DNA of 64,000 bases from an uncultured Bacillota bacterium (GTDB taxonomy: Bacteria; Bacillota_I; Bacilli_A; Erysipelotrichales; Erysipelotrichaceae), in assembly GCA_937919165.1 (NCBI GenBank), contig CALFPO010000026.1:4777-68776 (forward strand). The letters run 5' to 3'. The position numbers and the translations under genes were made by a program. Numbering within the stretch: position 1 is the first letter of the stretch; each line of letters starts with the position of its first letter. Below are positions 18,518 through 27,570 of the stretch, in pieces. The notes beneath the pieces were generated by a model. The model was not told the DNA's origin, did not search any database, and was given only the letters and a program-made list of their open reading frames with translations.

Positions 18518-19648
18518 TTATCTAAGCTTCTCGTTGTTTCTAACCATCTCGAAGAATGGCTCGAGATCGTTAGGATCATAATAATAATGACATTTGCAAT
18601 GAAGCATCTGAATGACCCAATCATCGACATTCATGCCTCTTTCGACTACTCTTTTCTGATAGTCTACAGGTTCAAGCATGCATGTGAATTCATCGCCGTA
18701 TACGTGGGCATCTTTAGGTACGCTTCCATCTGCCATTGATTTTGCCCAAAGGTAAGGCAGATTCATTCCAGCAACAGTGGAAGCATAGCTCCATCCGGAA
18801 TTGCGGAAGTTGATTTCGCCAAAATACATGACATCATCCTGATCGATCAGGAATTCAACTTCAAACAATCCCTCGAAACCGATCTTCTTGAACATGGCTT
18901 CAAGCTTGGATTGCATGTCATCGTTTCTGAAACTTCTGGTTGTAGAATATGGGCTGTAATACCCTTTGATGAGATAGTTGTATGTCGATTCTATCGAAAC
19001 CATTATTTCGTTTCCGCTATTAATGCTGAAGCCTTCTAGAACGTATTCGTTCTTTTTATCTATGTATTTCTGGATCAGGATGCTGTCGCTCTTGATCTTT
19101 TCGTATGCAGACTTGAGCTCGTCTTCGCTTTCACAGATATAAACATCTGACTTCCATCCGCCTTTTGCAGGAGTCAGCCCTTTTGTGATGACTGGATATT
19201 CGATATCGGATGGAATGCTTCCTCTATCGACAACGCAAGATTTCAATATTGGGAATCCGCACTCTTCAGCAAGCTTTAAGATATTGTATTTATCCATGTA
19301 TTCAGAAATACCATATTGCTTTCCGGCGTTGAAGAAAATGAATTTTCCTTCAAGTTCGTCGTATTTTCTGTCGAGCAGTTCCTGAGTCTTGTCATCGATT
19401 GTGAACAGAAAAGGAAGTTTGCTGGGGTCACTTTCATTCCCGAATTTGTCCATCAGCAATTCATAGCCTTCATCAGAATTGTCCACAAAATAGCAGTCTG
19501 AAACATACTTGCTGGTTGAGGCAAGTTTAGCCTTTCCCTTGATTGCGATATATATGGGATTTATGCCAGCTTCACCAAGGCTTCTGATAAGACCCAGAGT
19601 ATTATAGTGTTCAACACCCAAAACAATGAATAGATGATCGGTAAGCAT
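18518..19648 (-). CDS. ATP-grasp ligase
   Basis: This 376-residue protein is an ATP-grasp enzyme of the carboxylate-amine ligase type. A Rossmann-like N-terminal domain is followed by the ATP-binding part, with a Lys in PVITKGL and a glycine-rich loop (KGGW), then IQKYIDKKNEYVLEG and the metal-binding GEINFRNSG. Such enzymes join an amine to a carboxylate through an acyl phosphate. In this setting it might amidate a uronic acid or attach an amino acid to a sugar, but no partner proves that. It is on the minus strand, with a GAGGT ribosome site, and diverges from the gene at 19745. Confidence 0.83.
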   Translation of the reverse strand: MLTDHLFIVLGVEHYNTLGLIRSLGEAGINPIYIAIKGKAKLASTSKYVSDCYFVDNSDEGYELLMDKFGNESDPSKLPFLFTIDDKTQELLDRKYDELEGKFIFFNAGKQYGISEYMDKYNILKLAEECGFPILKSCVVDRGSIPSDIEYPVITKGLTPAKGGWKSDVYICESEDELKSAYEKIKSDSILIQKYIDKKNEYVLEGFSINSGNEIMVSIESTYNYLIKGYYSPYSTTRSFRNDDMQSKLEAMFKKIGFEGLFEVEFLIDQDDVMYFGEINFRNSGWSYASTVAGMNLPYLWAKSMADGSVPKDAHVYGDEFTCMLEPVDYQKRVVERGMNVDDWVIQMLHCKCHYYYDPNDLEPFFEMVRNNEKLR

Positions 19649-19684
19649 AGACGAACCTCAACTTTCTTGTAAATCGATACATTC

Positions 19685-19693
19685 ATTTTAGCA
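19685..19693 (-). promoter_or_regulatory. Extended -10 promoter for the ATP-grasp gene
   Basis: Read on the minus strand this is TGCTAAAAT, an extended -10 with one mismatch to TATAAT. A weak -35 (TTTCTT) lies 17 bases upstream. It sits about 36 bases before the ATP-grasp ATG, a normal leader with a ribosome site. It is in the 96-base divergent gap with the gene at 19745. Confidence 0.5.
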
Positions 19694-19727
19694 TGATAGA
19701 TAAAAGCAAGAAACATCAGCACTTAGA

Positions 19728-19736
19728 TGGTAAAAT
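19728..19736 (+). promoter_or_regulatory. Extended -10 promoter, near-leaderless, for the gene at 19745
   Basis: TGGTAAAAT is an extended -10 ending only 8 bases before the ATG at 19745. With normal spacing the transcript would begin within 2-3 bases of the AUG. The AAGG just before the ATG is too close to work as a ribosome site. Confidence 0.5.
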
Positions 19737-19744
19737 ATTAAGGT

Positions 19745-20833
19745 ATGAAATATCTATACTATTGCAATTCAGCCTATCAGATAATAGCTGCCATCAATCT
19801 TCATTGGCATAGAAAACATGAAGGTTTTGAAAACATACCCGACTATGAAGGCGATCTCATTATCCTGAATTCTTTTTCTGGAACAAAAGACATCTACGAA
19901 AAGCTGAGTGATGCGCATGTTTTCAATAAGGTGATCTGCATCGACAAGAAATACAATAAGGGAACTTTTCATCGCATAAAGACAATACTTGATCTTCTCT
20001 TTCCTGCTATGTATCTCAAAGAGAAATATGGCCTCGAGAAGAAAGATGTCAAGAATTGTTATGATGTGATCGCCGTACCGAAGTATGCGGAAGTGACGGA
20101 TGCGATATATCGTCTCAATGAAGGATCAGCCATAGAATTCATAGAAGATGGCATGGCGGCATATATAGCCAGCACTGAGCTTTATCCATATACGGAAAAA
20201 TCCAGAAAATTGCATAGGGCACTTCATTGTGGAGGAGATTTTTCAAACTATAGAGCCCTCTATCTTGATTGCCCAGAACTGTATACTGGGGAAAATGTGG
20301 ATAAGGTCAAAAGAATTCCTAGAATAAGCAACGATTGTCTTGAGATGACAAAGAATATATTTGGCGCCTCCATTCGAAGCGACAGAGACATATATTGGAT
20401 TGCCCAGAATCTGGAGAACGATATCTACAAGTCCCAAGTCAAGGATCTTCTGAATATTTTGAGAAAGAACAAAGAGCATGTGCTGTTCAGGCCACATCCA
20501 AGATATCGTGAAGCTCAGGACTATACCGGTTTTGAAATCGATGATGAAAGCATGTCTTGGGAAATGAAGCTGATGCAGATGGACAATGTAGACGATATCC
20601 TTCTTATATCTGTGCATTCGACAGCGTGCTTCACACCAAAGATGCTTTTTGACAAGGAACCTTATATCATCCTTTTCTATAGACTAGTTGATTATAAGGT
20701 ATCGTTTATGAATGAGAATTATGAAAACACAATTAAGAAATTCATAAAGACATATAGAGATCCTGAAAAGATCATGATTCCGGAGAATATGGATGAATTT
20801 GAGGAGTGCATCCTAAAGTTCATCAATCGATAG
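19745..20833 (+). CDS. Glycosyltransferase with bacterial sialyltransferase motifs (GT52/GT38-like)
   Basis: This 362-residue protein has the three short motifs shared by bacterial sialyl- and polysialyltransferases: an acidic-acidic-Gly motif (EDG at 134-136), a His-Pro motif in FRPHPRYRE (251-252) and a Ser-Thr pair in HSTACF (292-293). The N-terminus (YYCNSAYQ) also fits that group. It is soluble, with no membrane span. No neuA, neuB or neuC homologue is in the window, so CMP-sialic acid would have to come from elsewhere, or the protein may use another CMP- or nucleotide-sugar. Its 3' end overlaps the convergent gene at 20813 by 21 bases. Confidence 0.7.
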   Translation: MKYLYYCNSAYQIIAAINLHWHRKHEGFENIPDYEGDLIILNSFSGTKDIYEKLSDAHVFNKVICIDKKYNKGTFHRIKTILDLLFPAMYLKEKYGLEKKDVKNCYDVIAVPKYAEVTDAIYRLNEGSAIEFIEDGMAAYIASTELYPYTEKSRKLHRALHCGGDFSNYRALYLDCPELYTGENVDKVKRIPRISNDCLEMTKNIFGASIRSDRDIYWIAQNLENDIYKSQVKDLLNILRKNKEHVLFRPHPRYREAQDYTGFEIDDESMSWEMKLMQMDNVDDILLISVHSTACFTPKMLFDKEPYIILFYRLVDYKVSFMNENYENTIKKFIKTYRDPEKIMIPENMDEFEECILKFINR

Positions 20834-22027
20834 TATTTCTTTGTATAGATCTATATAGCTTTCGTATTTGATTTCTTCAGAGAAGTTTTTTGCGTATTCT
20901 AGGCAGGCATTCTTAGAATATTTGCCTGTTTCGCATATGCTGATTATCTCTTTCTCAAGGCCTTCAAGATCACCTTTGTTCAGCACCGATCTGCAGGTAT
21001 CATCGCCGATCTCTTTGCATCCGCCCACGTCATAGGTTATGACTGGTGTTCCGCAGGCAATAGATTCCATGATTACGGTAGGGTAGTTGTCGTCATATGT
21101 CGGAATGACGAAAACATCTGATGAAGAATAGATATCTATCAATTCCTTCTGGTCATATGTACGATGAATGGACAATATGGATTCAGGAAGAAGCCTATCT
21201 GTCTCATCGTTTGTGCCTACCATGACAATCTTGTAGTTGTCTGGAAGCGATCTGCTTAAGCTTATGAAATCGAACAGACCCTTGAATTCATCCCAATAAT
21301 AGGCAACCCCGAGGACTATATGCTTGTCTTGAAGGTTGTTTTTTTCTCTGAAGGAACTGTTTGTTGGCTTGAACAGATCGAGATTGATGCCATTACTTAT
21401 TACTTTTACTGGGTATCTATCAGAAAAAAGAGATTCTTTCACAAGATCTGCCAGCCATCTTGAAGGCGTTACGATAGTAAGATTGCTTAACCTGCTATAT
21501 ATTTGCTTTCTGGCATTGAACACATGACGGGTTCTGTCGATGAAGGCACTTCCTGGATAGTAATCAAGATGAGGGCAATTGCCGCATCCGCTTTTCCACT
21601 TTTCGCATCTAGGTTGAGCGCATCTTCCCGTAAATGCCCAGTTGTCATGCAAGGTCCATACAACCGGTATGTTGCTTCTTGATAAGTAGTTGAAAAGCAT
21701 TCTTATGTTCACAAAGCTGTCGCATAAGGAATGTATCTGAACAAGATCAGGTTTGATCTTCTTGAGTCTGTTGATGAATAGGCGAGTTCCGATAATGTTG
21801 AAATATCCGTTAAGACCTGTGTAAAACGAAAGCCTTTCGCTCAGCACTCTTTCTGCCCATATGCCGATCAAGAACTGGTTTTCGCTGAGATGGGCTTTTG
21901 TTTCTCTGCTGTTCTTGAAAAAAGAATATACATTGAACCCATTCTTCCTAGCAGTGCCTGCTATGCCACCGGTAATCTTTCCGGTGCTGCCGTAATTTAT
22001 GCCATTAATCTCAACTATCGTTTTCAT
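20813..22027 (-). CDS. WcaC-type GT4 glycosyltransferase
   Basis: This 404-residue minus-strand protein resembles WcaC and related colanic-acid type glycosyltransferases. The middle segment has WTLHDNWAFTG followed by a cluster of five cysteines (RCAQPRCEKW through GNCPH), which marks this subgroup. The C-terminal EX7E-like motif reads DDNYPTVIMES, with Asp where Glu is usual. The start codon has no ribosome site and sits 7 bases from an extended -10, so it may be translated from a nearly leaderless transcript. Its last 21 bases overlap the end of the sialyltransferase-like gene. Confidence 0.85.
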   Translation of the reverse strand: MKTIVEINGINYGSTGKITGGIAGTARKNGFNVYSFFKNSRETKAHLSENQFLIGIWAERVLSERLSFYTGLNGYFNIIGTRLFINRLKKIKPDLVQIHSLCDSFVNIRMLFNYLSRSNIPVVWTLHDNWAFTGRCAQPRCEKWKSGCGNCPHLDYYPGSAFIDRTRHVFNARKQIYSRLSNLTIVTPSRWLADLVKESLFSDRYPVKVISNGINLDLFKPTNSSFREKNNLQDKHIVLGVAYYWDEFKGLFDFISLSRSLPDNYKIVMVGTNDETDRLLPESILSIHRTYDQKELIDIYSSSDVFVIPTYDDNYPTVIMESIACGTPVITYDVGGCKEIGDDTCRSVLNKGDLEGLEKEIISICETGKYSKNACLEYAKNFSEEIKYESYIDLYKEILSIDEL

Positions 22028-22055
22028 TACTATGATTATATCAGTTTGTTATAAT
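22027..22055 (+). promoter_or_regulatory. Promoter for the PIG-L deacetylase gene
   Basis: A TATAAT at 22050-22055 lies 17 bases after a half-matching -35, TTACTA at 22027-22032. It is followed by a GAAAAGAAGGG ribosome site before the ATG at 22086. It overlaps the divergent promoter of the minus-strand gene, so the two may compete. Confidence 0.45.
22035..22043 (-). promoter_or_regulatory. Extended -10 promoter, near-leaderless, for the WcaC-type gene
   Basis: On the minus strand this is TGATATAAT, a perfect extended -10. It ends 7 bases before the ATG at 22027, so the expected transcript start falls on or one base before the AUG. No ribosome site could fit in between. Confidence 0.55.
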
Positions 22056-22085
22056 TAATAAGAATAGAAAAGAAGGGCAATAAAC

Positions 22086-22748
22086 ATGAGAATTCTAGCA
22101 ATCGGTGCACATCTTGATGATATAGAAATAGCGGCTGGCGGAACCTTGGCCAAGGCTGTTGAGAACGGACATGAAGTAAAAGTATTGATAATGTCTAAAT
22201 CTGGATATACCAACAAAGAAGGGCAGATGCAAAGATCTGATGATGTTGCGGTTGAAGAAGGAATCAAGGCGTTGCATACGCTGGGAATAGAAGATATCGA
22301 GATACTAGATTTTCCAACCAAGGACATTCCTTTCTGTTCGGATGTTGTCAACGCAATCGATCTGAGAATGTCCGAGTTCAACCCTGATGTTATTTTTACG
22401 CATCATCCATTTGATACCCATCAGGCGCATGAGGGTGTCGCAAAAGCATCTATTGCAGCAGCAAGAAGAAAGAACACCGTCTTTTTCTATGAGCCAATAC
22501 AGCCATCAGGAAGATCATATGTTGCCTTCAAGCCTGTCATGTATGTAGATATAGAACAGACCATCGACAAAAAGATCGAATCTTTGAAATGCCATGCCAG
22601 CGAATATCATAAGTTTGGCGGTGAAGATTGGGTTGAAGGAGTAAAGTGCAGATGTGGTTTCAGAGGATATGAAATCGGAAAGAAATATGCTGAAGCATTT
22701 GAAGTGCTTAGACTAGAAATGAGCTTTGATAAAGAAAGCATCTTATAG
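22086..22748 (+). CDS. PIG-L (LmbE-like) deacetylase
   Basis: This 220-residue protein is a zinc-dependent deacetylase of the PIG-L family, which removes N-acetyl groups from sugars such as GlcNAc. The metal-binding motif reads GAHLDDIE at 7-14, with Leu in place of the usual Pro, and the second motif is HHPFDTHQAHEG at 106-117, supplying the remaining His ligands. The zinc ligands themselves (His9, Asp12 and the late His) are intact. It opens a new forward block after the strand-switching region. Combined with the acyltransferase downstream it could swap an acetyl group for another acyl group, which is inference. Confidence 0.87.
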   Translation: MRILAIGAHLDDIEIAAGGTLAKAVENGHEVKVLIMSKSGYTNKEGQMQRSDDVAVEEGIKALHTLGIEDIEILDFPTKDIPFCSDVVNAIDLRMSEFNPDVIFTHHPFDTHQAHEGVAKASIAAARRKNTVFFYEPIQPSGRSYVAFKPVMYVDIEQTIDKKIESLKCHASEYHKFGGEDWVEGVKCRCGFRGYEIGKKYAEAFEVLRLEMSFDKESIL

Positions 22749-22761
22749 AATCAAATAACTT

Positions 22762-23796
22762 ATGAGAAAAAGAATTGAATGGATAGACATTGCTAAATAT
22801 GTGGCGATAATGTTTGTCATGCTTAGCCACTTTGAAGAATGTCCAGATATATTTAGAGATCTCTTCACGCCATTCTATTTGGCGGTTTTCTTTTTCTGTT
22901 CAGGATACTGCTATAGATTGAATGGCTCATTCAAGGAAATGTTTGCAAAGAAGGTTAAGCAGCTTTTCATTCCTTGGCTTGTCTACAGCAACCTGAATAT
23001 CATCATTTCGAACATCAAATCATTTAAGGAACACGAAAACGGGCTATTTGTAGAGCTGTTCAGGAATATGCTGCAGATAAGGTATTTTGATGAAAGACTC
23101 TGGTTTATACCCGCTTTGTTTACGGCTTTCATTCCTTTCTATTTTGTTGTTAGGTCATACGAGAAAGATAAAAGCAGCAAAAAATCAATCCTTATTCTAT
23201 GTTTCGTTTTGAGTCTGGGCAGAGCAATATACAAAGAGTATATGAACCCTGATTTCTTCCCATGGCACCTTACATCGCTTCCATGGCATATAGACTATAT
23301 ACCTACAGCTATGCTTTTCATGGTGCTTGGATATCTATTCAAGAAAGAATGGGAAGAATCCTTTGATGGATTCAACACCATGCCAAATAGGGTTATGCTG
23401 ACTGTGGCCTACCTGTTTGTTGTCTACTTCATGTATTTCAATGGCAATAATTATGGCAATTATGTCATTGAGTTTGTATATGATCACTTAAGACATTTTT
23501 TGGGAATAGCAACTGTCATAGCTTGGTGCAAGGTTTCAAGAATAAACAGATATGTGGCTTTTGTCGGGGCAAATACTTTATTGTATTTCTGCATACACAA
23601 TAAGGTTGTTACGCTATTTGAAGTTGTGACCAGGCGTTTTCTGCCTGCGCTCAATAGCGCAATTACAAGCAGTGCACTGCATTCATCATTGTTCTGCATC
23701 ATAATGACTATCATCATTTCTCTTGTGCTGATAGTTCCAGCCATATTCGTCAATAAATACCTTCCTTGGACTGTAGGCAAAAGACGCAGCTCCTAG
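22762..23796 (+). CDS. Acyltransferase-3 family membrane protein
   Basis: This 344-residue protein has about ten membrane spans. The start RIEWIDIAKYVAIMFVMLSHF is the standard acyltransferase-3 opening, with the family His at the end of the first span, and FFFCSGYCYR follows the second. A late LYFCIHNK segment also fits. It lies 13 bases after the PIG-L deacetylase gene, so the two may act on the same sugar, one exposing an amine or hydroxyl and the other acylating it. It resembles the Fae-type and WbbJ-like members only in general fold. Donor and target are unknown. Confidence 0.88.
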   Translation: MRKRIEWIDIAKYVAIMFVMLSHFEECPDIFRDLFTPFYLAVFFFCSGYCYRLNGSFKEMFAKKVKQLFIPWLVYSNLNIIISNIKSFKEHENGLFVELFRNMLQIRYFDERLWFIPALFTAFIPFYFVVRSYEKDKSSKKSILILCFVLSLGRAIYKEYMNPDFFPWHLTSLPWHIDYIPTAMLFMVLGYLFKKEWEESFDGFNTMPNRVMLTVAYLFVVYFMYFNGNNYGNYVIEFVYDHLRHFLGIATVIAWCKVSRINRYVAFVGANTLLYFCIHNKVVTLFEVVTRRFLPALNSAITSSALHSSLFCIIMTIIISLVLIVPAIFVNKYLPWTVGKRRSS

Positions 23797-23821
23797 AAAT
23801 GTTTTATAGGCTGTTTTGTTG

Positions 23822-23827
23822 TAAAAT
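23822..23827 (+). promoter_or_regulatory. Possible -10 element directly upstream of the PglF-like gene
   Basis: TAAAAT ends 6 bases before the ATG at 23834, so a transcript starting at the normal distance would begin exactly at the AUG. A TG pair precedes it but without the spacer base of a true extended -10, and no -35 is seen. There is no ribosome site before the ATG. Confidence 0.35.
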
Positions 23828-23833
23828 AGAAGC

Positions 23834-25771
23834 ATGAGCAAAACTCGTGCTTTTTATGTTGAGCATTGGCAGGTTATAGCCATCTTGTTGATGCTTTATG
23901 ATCTGATAACTATAGCCTTTTCATACTTCTTTGGCTTGTGGCTAAGGTTTGATTTCAGGTTCACGACAATACCTGTACAGTACCTTAGCGTTTACTATAA
24001 GTTCATCATTCCATATGCAATCATGTGCATCTTCATTTATGCATTCTTTAAGCTGTATAGAAGCATATGGCGTTTTGCAAGTTACAGTGAACTGATCAAT
24101 ACCATCCTAGCAACAACGATTTGCGGAGTGTTGAATCTGATTATCACCAGAATATTCGGTGCCAGAATGCCTTGGTCATTCCATGTCTATGGCTATATCA
24201 TGCAGTTGATTTTTGCGGCTGCCGTTAGGTTCTCATATCGAATGATCTTGATGCTCAAGCGTCAGCAGATGAACAACAAGAATTCCAACAGAGTAATGCT
24301 TATTGGTGCAGGTGATGCCGGCATGACCATTCTTAGAGACATCAACAAGAATATCGAAAGTAATTCCAAGGTTGTCTGCATCATTGACGACAATACCAAT
24401 AAGTACGGAAGATATATCGAAGGTGTACCGGTTGTCGGAGGAAGAGACGACATCCTGAAGAATGTCGAGAAGTACAACATCAACGAGATATGCTTTGCGA
24501 TACCTTCGGCATCTAATCAGCAGAAAAGAGATATCCTGAACATATGCCGTGAAACCGATTGCGAAATCAAGGTCCTTCCTGGCATCCAGCAGCTCGTCAA
24601 GGGCGACGTATCTGTAAGTATGATGAAGAATGTCGCTATCGAAGATTTGCTTGGTAGAGATGTAGTCAAGGTAAACAACGACCAGATTCTAGAATTCATC
24701 AGGGGCAAGGTAGTGTTGGTTACCGGTGGTGGCGGATCGATCGGTTCAGAACTATGCCGTCAGATCGCCAAGCACAACCCTAAACAATTGATCATCTTTG
24801 ACATATATGAGAACAATGCATATGAGATTGAACAGGAACTAAAACGCAATCATCCTGAATTGAATCTTCTGGTATTGATAGGATCAGTAAGAGATTCTAA
24901 GCGCATAGATTATGTCTTTGATAAATATCGTCCAGAGATCGTCTACCACGCAGCAGCTCATAAGCATGTGCCTTTGATGGAGACATCGCCATGCGAGGCC
25001 ATCAAAAACAATACCATTGGAACATTCAAGACAGCCTATGCGGCTGTGAAATATGGCACCAAGAGATTCGTGCTAATCAGCACCGACAAGGCCGTCAATC
25101 CAACAAACATCATGGGTGCAACCAAGAGGATGTGCGAGATGGTCATCCAGACTTTCGATAAGCTCATCAAGAACAACACCACCGATAAGCTGGCTGTAGT
25201 TGAAGACTGCTTCTCGGAAGTAAGCTCAGATAAGCTGGAAAACAAGACAGAATTTGTTGCGGTAAGATTCGGCAACGTTCTTGGATCTAACGGGTCAGTA
25301 ATTCCTTTATTCAAGAAACAGATTGAAGCAGGCGGTCCTGTAACGGTAACCCATCCTGACATCATCCGCTACTTCATGACCATACCCGAAGCTGTATCGC
25401 TTGTCTTGCAGGCTGGCGTATATGCCAAAGGCGGAGAGATATTCATCCTTGATATGGGAGAACCAGTGAAGATCGATACTTTGGCTCGCAATCTTATCAA
25501 GCTTTCGGGATTCAAGCCAGATGAGGACATCAAGATCGTATATACTGGCTTGAGGCCTGGCGAGAAATTATACGAAGAGAAGCTTATGGATGAAGAAGGT
25601 CATGAAAAGACCGACAACAATCTGATCTATGTCGGCAAGCCTTTAGAGATAGATGAAGATGAATTCCTGAATCAGCTTAAGGAACTATATGACAAATCGT
25701 ACAACAACGATGAAGAAATATATAAGCTTGTAGAGAAGACAGTCCCTACATACAGAAGAAACGAGGCATAA
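23834..25771 (+). CDS. Membrane UDP-GlcNAc 4,6-dehydratase (PglF/CapD/WbpM-like)
   Basis: This 645-residue protein has four N-terminal membrane spans (about residues 13-35, 52-75, 87-106 and 118-140), then a Rossmann-like domain and a second SDR domain with GGGGSIG at 298-304. The catalytic region STDKAVNPTN matches the PglF/WbpM group, where the usual Tyr is replaced. These enzymes convert UDP-GlcNAc to UDP-4-keto-6-deoxy-GlcNAc. The next genes encode the matching aminotransferase, phosphoglycosyl transferase and acetyltransferase, so the pathway to UDP-N,N'-diacetylbacillosamine is likely. The length is normal for the family. Confidence 0.92.
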   Translation: MSKTRAFYVEHWQVIAILLMLYDLITIAFSYFFGLWLRFDFRFTTIPVQYLSVYYKFIIPYAIMCIFIYAFFKLYRSIWRFASYSELINTILATTICGVLNLIITRIFGARMPWSFHVYGYIMQLIFAAAVRFSYRMILMLKRQQMNNKNSNRVMLIGAGDAGMTILRDINKNIESNSKVVCIIDDNTNKYGRYIEGVPVVGGRDDILKNVEKYNINEICFAIPSASNQQKRDILNICRETDCEIKVLPGIQQLVKGDVSVSMMKNVAIEDLLGRDVVKVNNDQILEFIRGKVVLVTGGGGSIGSELCRQIAKHNPKQLIIFDIYENNAYEIEQELKRNHPELNLLVLIGSVRDSKRIDYVFDKYRPEIVYHAAAHKHVPLMETSPCEAIKNNTIGTFKTAYAAVKYGTKRFVLISTDKAVNPTNIMGATKRMCEMVIQTFDKLIKNNTTDKLAVVEDCFSEVSSDKLENKTEFVAVRFGNVLGSNGSVIPLFKKQIEAGGPVTVTHPDIIRYFMTIPEAVSLVLQAGVYAKGGEIFILDMGEPVKIDTLARNLIKLSGFKPDEDIKIVYTGLRPGEKLYEEKLMDEEGHEKTDNNLIYVGKPLEIDEDEFLNQLKELYDKSYNNDEEIYKLVEKTVPTYRRNEA

Positions 25772-25773
25772 GA

Positions 25774-26961
25774 ATGGATATTAAACCTTTTGAGAAACGA
25801 GTTCTTTTGGCAAGTGCCACAATGCATGATGAAGAGATGAAATACATTCAGGATGCTTTTGACAAGGGCTGGGTAACCACAGTCGGCGAGAACCTGAATG
25901 AATTTGAAAAGGCTGTTAGGGAGAAGGTAGGCTGCAAGGCATCGGTTGCCTTGGGAGCTGGAACCTCAGCTCTGCATATGGCTGTCAAGCTTGCGGGCGT
26001 CAAGCAGAATGATGTTGTGTTCGCACAGAGTCTGACATTTGATGCAACAGTCAATCCTGCCATGTACGAGAAGGCTAATCTTGTCTTCATTGATAGCGAA
26101 AGAGATACATGGAATATGGACCCTGTAGCTTTGGAGAAGGCTTTTGAGAAATATCCTGAATGCAAAGTTGTAATGACCGTCAATCTGTATGGCACACCTT
26201 GCAAACTGGATGAGATAAAAGAGATTTGCGATAGACACGGAGCTATCTTGATTGAGGATGCTGCTGAATCATTAGGCGCAACCTATAAAGGCAAGATGAC
26301 CGGAACATTTGGACAATACAACGCCGTAAGTTTCAACGGCAACAAGATCATCACTACTTCAGGTGGTGGTATGCTTCTGACTGATGATGAAGATGCTGCA
26401 GCTAGAGCACGCAAATGGTCTACCCAGGCCAGAGATGCTGCTCCTTGGTATCAGCACACTGAACTTGGATACAACTACCGTCTATCCAATATCCTTGGCG
26501 GCATCGGCAGAGGCCAGATGCTGCACCTTGAGGAACATATCGCCAAGAAGAAGGAAATCTTCGGCAGATATGTTGAAGGTCTGAAGGATCTGAAGGTAAG
26601 CTTCAATCCGCATCTTGATTGCTCAGAGCCAATCTATTGGCTGAGTGTCATGCTTCTTGACAAGGACATCATGTGCAAGCATTCAAGAACAGAAATGACC
26701 TATGAATATGAAAGCGAACCAGGCAAGTCATGTCCTGATGAGATCAGAGATGTTCTGGAGGCTCACAACATCGAGACAAGACCTATATGGAAACCAATGC
26801 ATCTGCAGCCAATCTACAGAAACAACGATTATATTATGGCCAATGAAGATGTATCGGCTGATATCTTTGACAGAGGCATCTGTCTGCCATCTGATATCAA
26901 GATGACAAAAGAGGAACAAGATATCGTTATTAAACTTATCAGATCGTGCTTTGAAGGGTAG
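25774..26961 (+). CDS. DegT-family PLP aminotransferase (PglE-like)
   Basis: This 395-residue protein is a sugar aminotransferase of the DegT/DnrJ/EryC1 family. Lys191 in SFNGNKIITTSGGG is the residue that binds pyridoxal phosphate, and EDAAESLGA is the conserved helix nearby. It should aminate the 4-keto group of the sugar made by the preceding dehydratase, giving UDP-4-amino-4,6-dideoxy-GlcNAc. It starts 2 bases after the dehydratase stop and is followed 2 bases later by the phosphoglycosyl transferase. A different aminotransferase of the same family, for 3-amino sugars, lies at 39196. Confidence 0.9.
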   Translation: MDIKPFEKRVLLASATMHDEEMKYIQDAFDKGWVTTVGENLNEFEKAVREKVGCKASVALGAGTSALHMAVKLAGVKQNDVVFAQSLTFDATVNPAMYEKANLVFIDSERDTWNMDPVALEKAFEKYPECKVVMTVNLYGTPCKLDEIKEICDRHGAILIEDAAESLGATYKGKMTGTFGQYNAVSFNGNKIITTSGGGMLLTDDEDAAARARKWSTQARDAAPWYQHTELGYNYRLSNILGGIGRGQMLHLEEHIAKKKEIFGRYVEGLKDLKVSFNPHLDCSEPIYWLSVMLLDKDIMCKHSRTEMTYEYESEPGKSCPDEIRDVLEAHNIETRPIWKPMHLQPIYRNNDYIMANEDVSADIFDRGICLPSDIKMTKEEQDIVIKLIRSCFEG

Positions 26962-26963
26962 GA

Positions 26964-27569
26964 ATGTATAGGAATTTCTTTAAGAGGTTTTTTGATTTTG
27001 CATTATCACTAATGGCGTTAATTCTTTTATCGCCACTTTTTATGGTTTTCATCATTGTCGGAGCCATCAAGATGAAGGGAAACCCATTCTTCTATCAGGA
27101 GAGACCTGGCAAGAACGAAAAGATCTTCAAGTTGGTGAAGTTCAGAACGATGACCGAAGAGAAGGACGAGAACGGAAACTATCTTTCTGATGATGTACGT
27201 CTTACAGGATATGGCAAATGGCTTAGGGGCACATCGATTGATGAACTTCCTGAACTCATCAATATCCTTAAGGGCGATATGGCCATAGTCGGCCCTAGAC
27301 CGCTGCTTGTTCAGTATCTGCCTTTATACAACGAGGAACAGAGACATCGCCATGATGTAAGGCCAGGACTAACAGGTCTTGCCCAGGTCAACGGCAGAAA
27401 TCTTCTGTCATGGAAGGACAAGTTCAAGTTTGATGTCGAATATGTCAACAACATCACTCTTATAGGCGACATCAAGATAATCCTCAAGACCGTTAAGAAT
27501 GTCTTGAGTCATGAAGGAATAAATGCAGAAGGGTCTTCGACAGCTGAAGCATTCACAGGAAACAACTGA
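26964..27569 (+). CDS. Monotopic phosphoglycosyl transferase (PglC-like), initiating enzyme
   Basis: This 201-residue protein is a small initiating sugar transferase of the PglC type. It has one N-terminal re-entrant hydrophobic segment (about residues 13-36), then KFRTMT, SIDELPELINILKGDM with the catalytic Asp-Glu pair, GPRPLL and RPGLTGLAQVNGRN. PglC transfers a phospho-sugar, typically diNAcBac-1-phosphate, to undecaprenyl phosphate. It lies inside the bacillosamine-type module, which fits. A second initiating enzyme of a larger type lies at 58794, so two lipid-linked glycans are likely started from this locus. Confidence 0.92.
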   Translation: MYRNFFKRFFDFALSLMALILLSPLFMVFIIVGAIKMKGNPFFYQERPGKNEKIFKLVKFRTMTEEKDENGNYLSDDVRLTGYGKWLRGTSIDELPELINILKGDMAIVGPRPLLVQYLPLYNEEQRHRHDVRPGLTGLAQVNGRNLLSWKDKFKFDVEYVNNITLIGDIKIILKTVKNVLSHEGINAEGSSTAEAFTGNN

Positions 27570-27570
27570 T

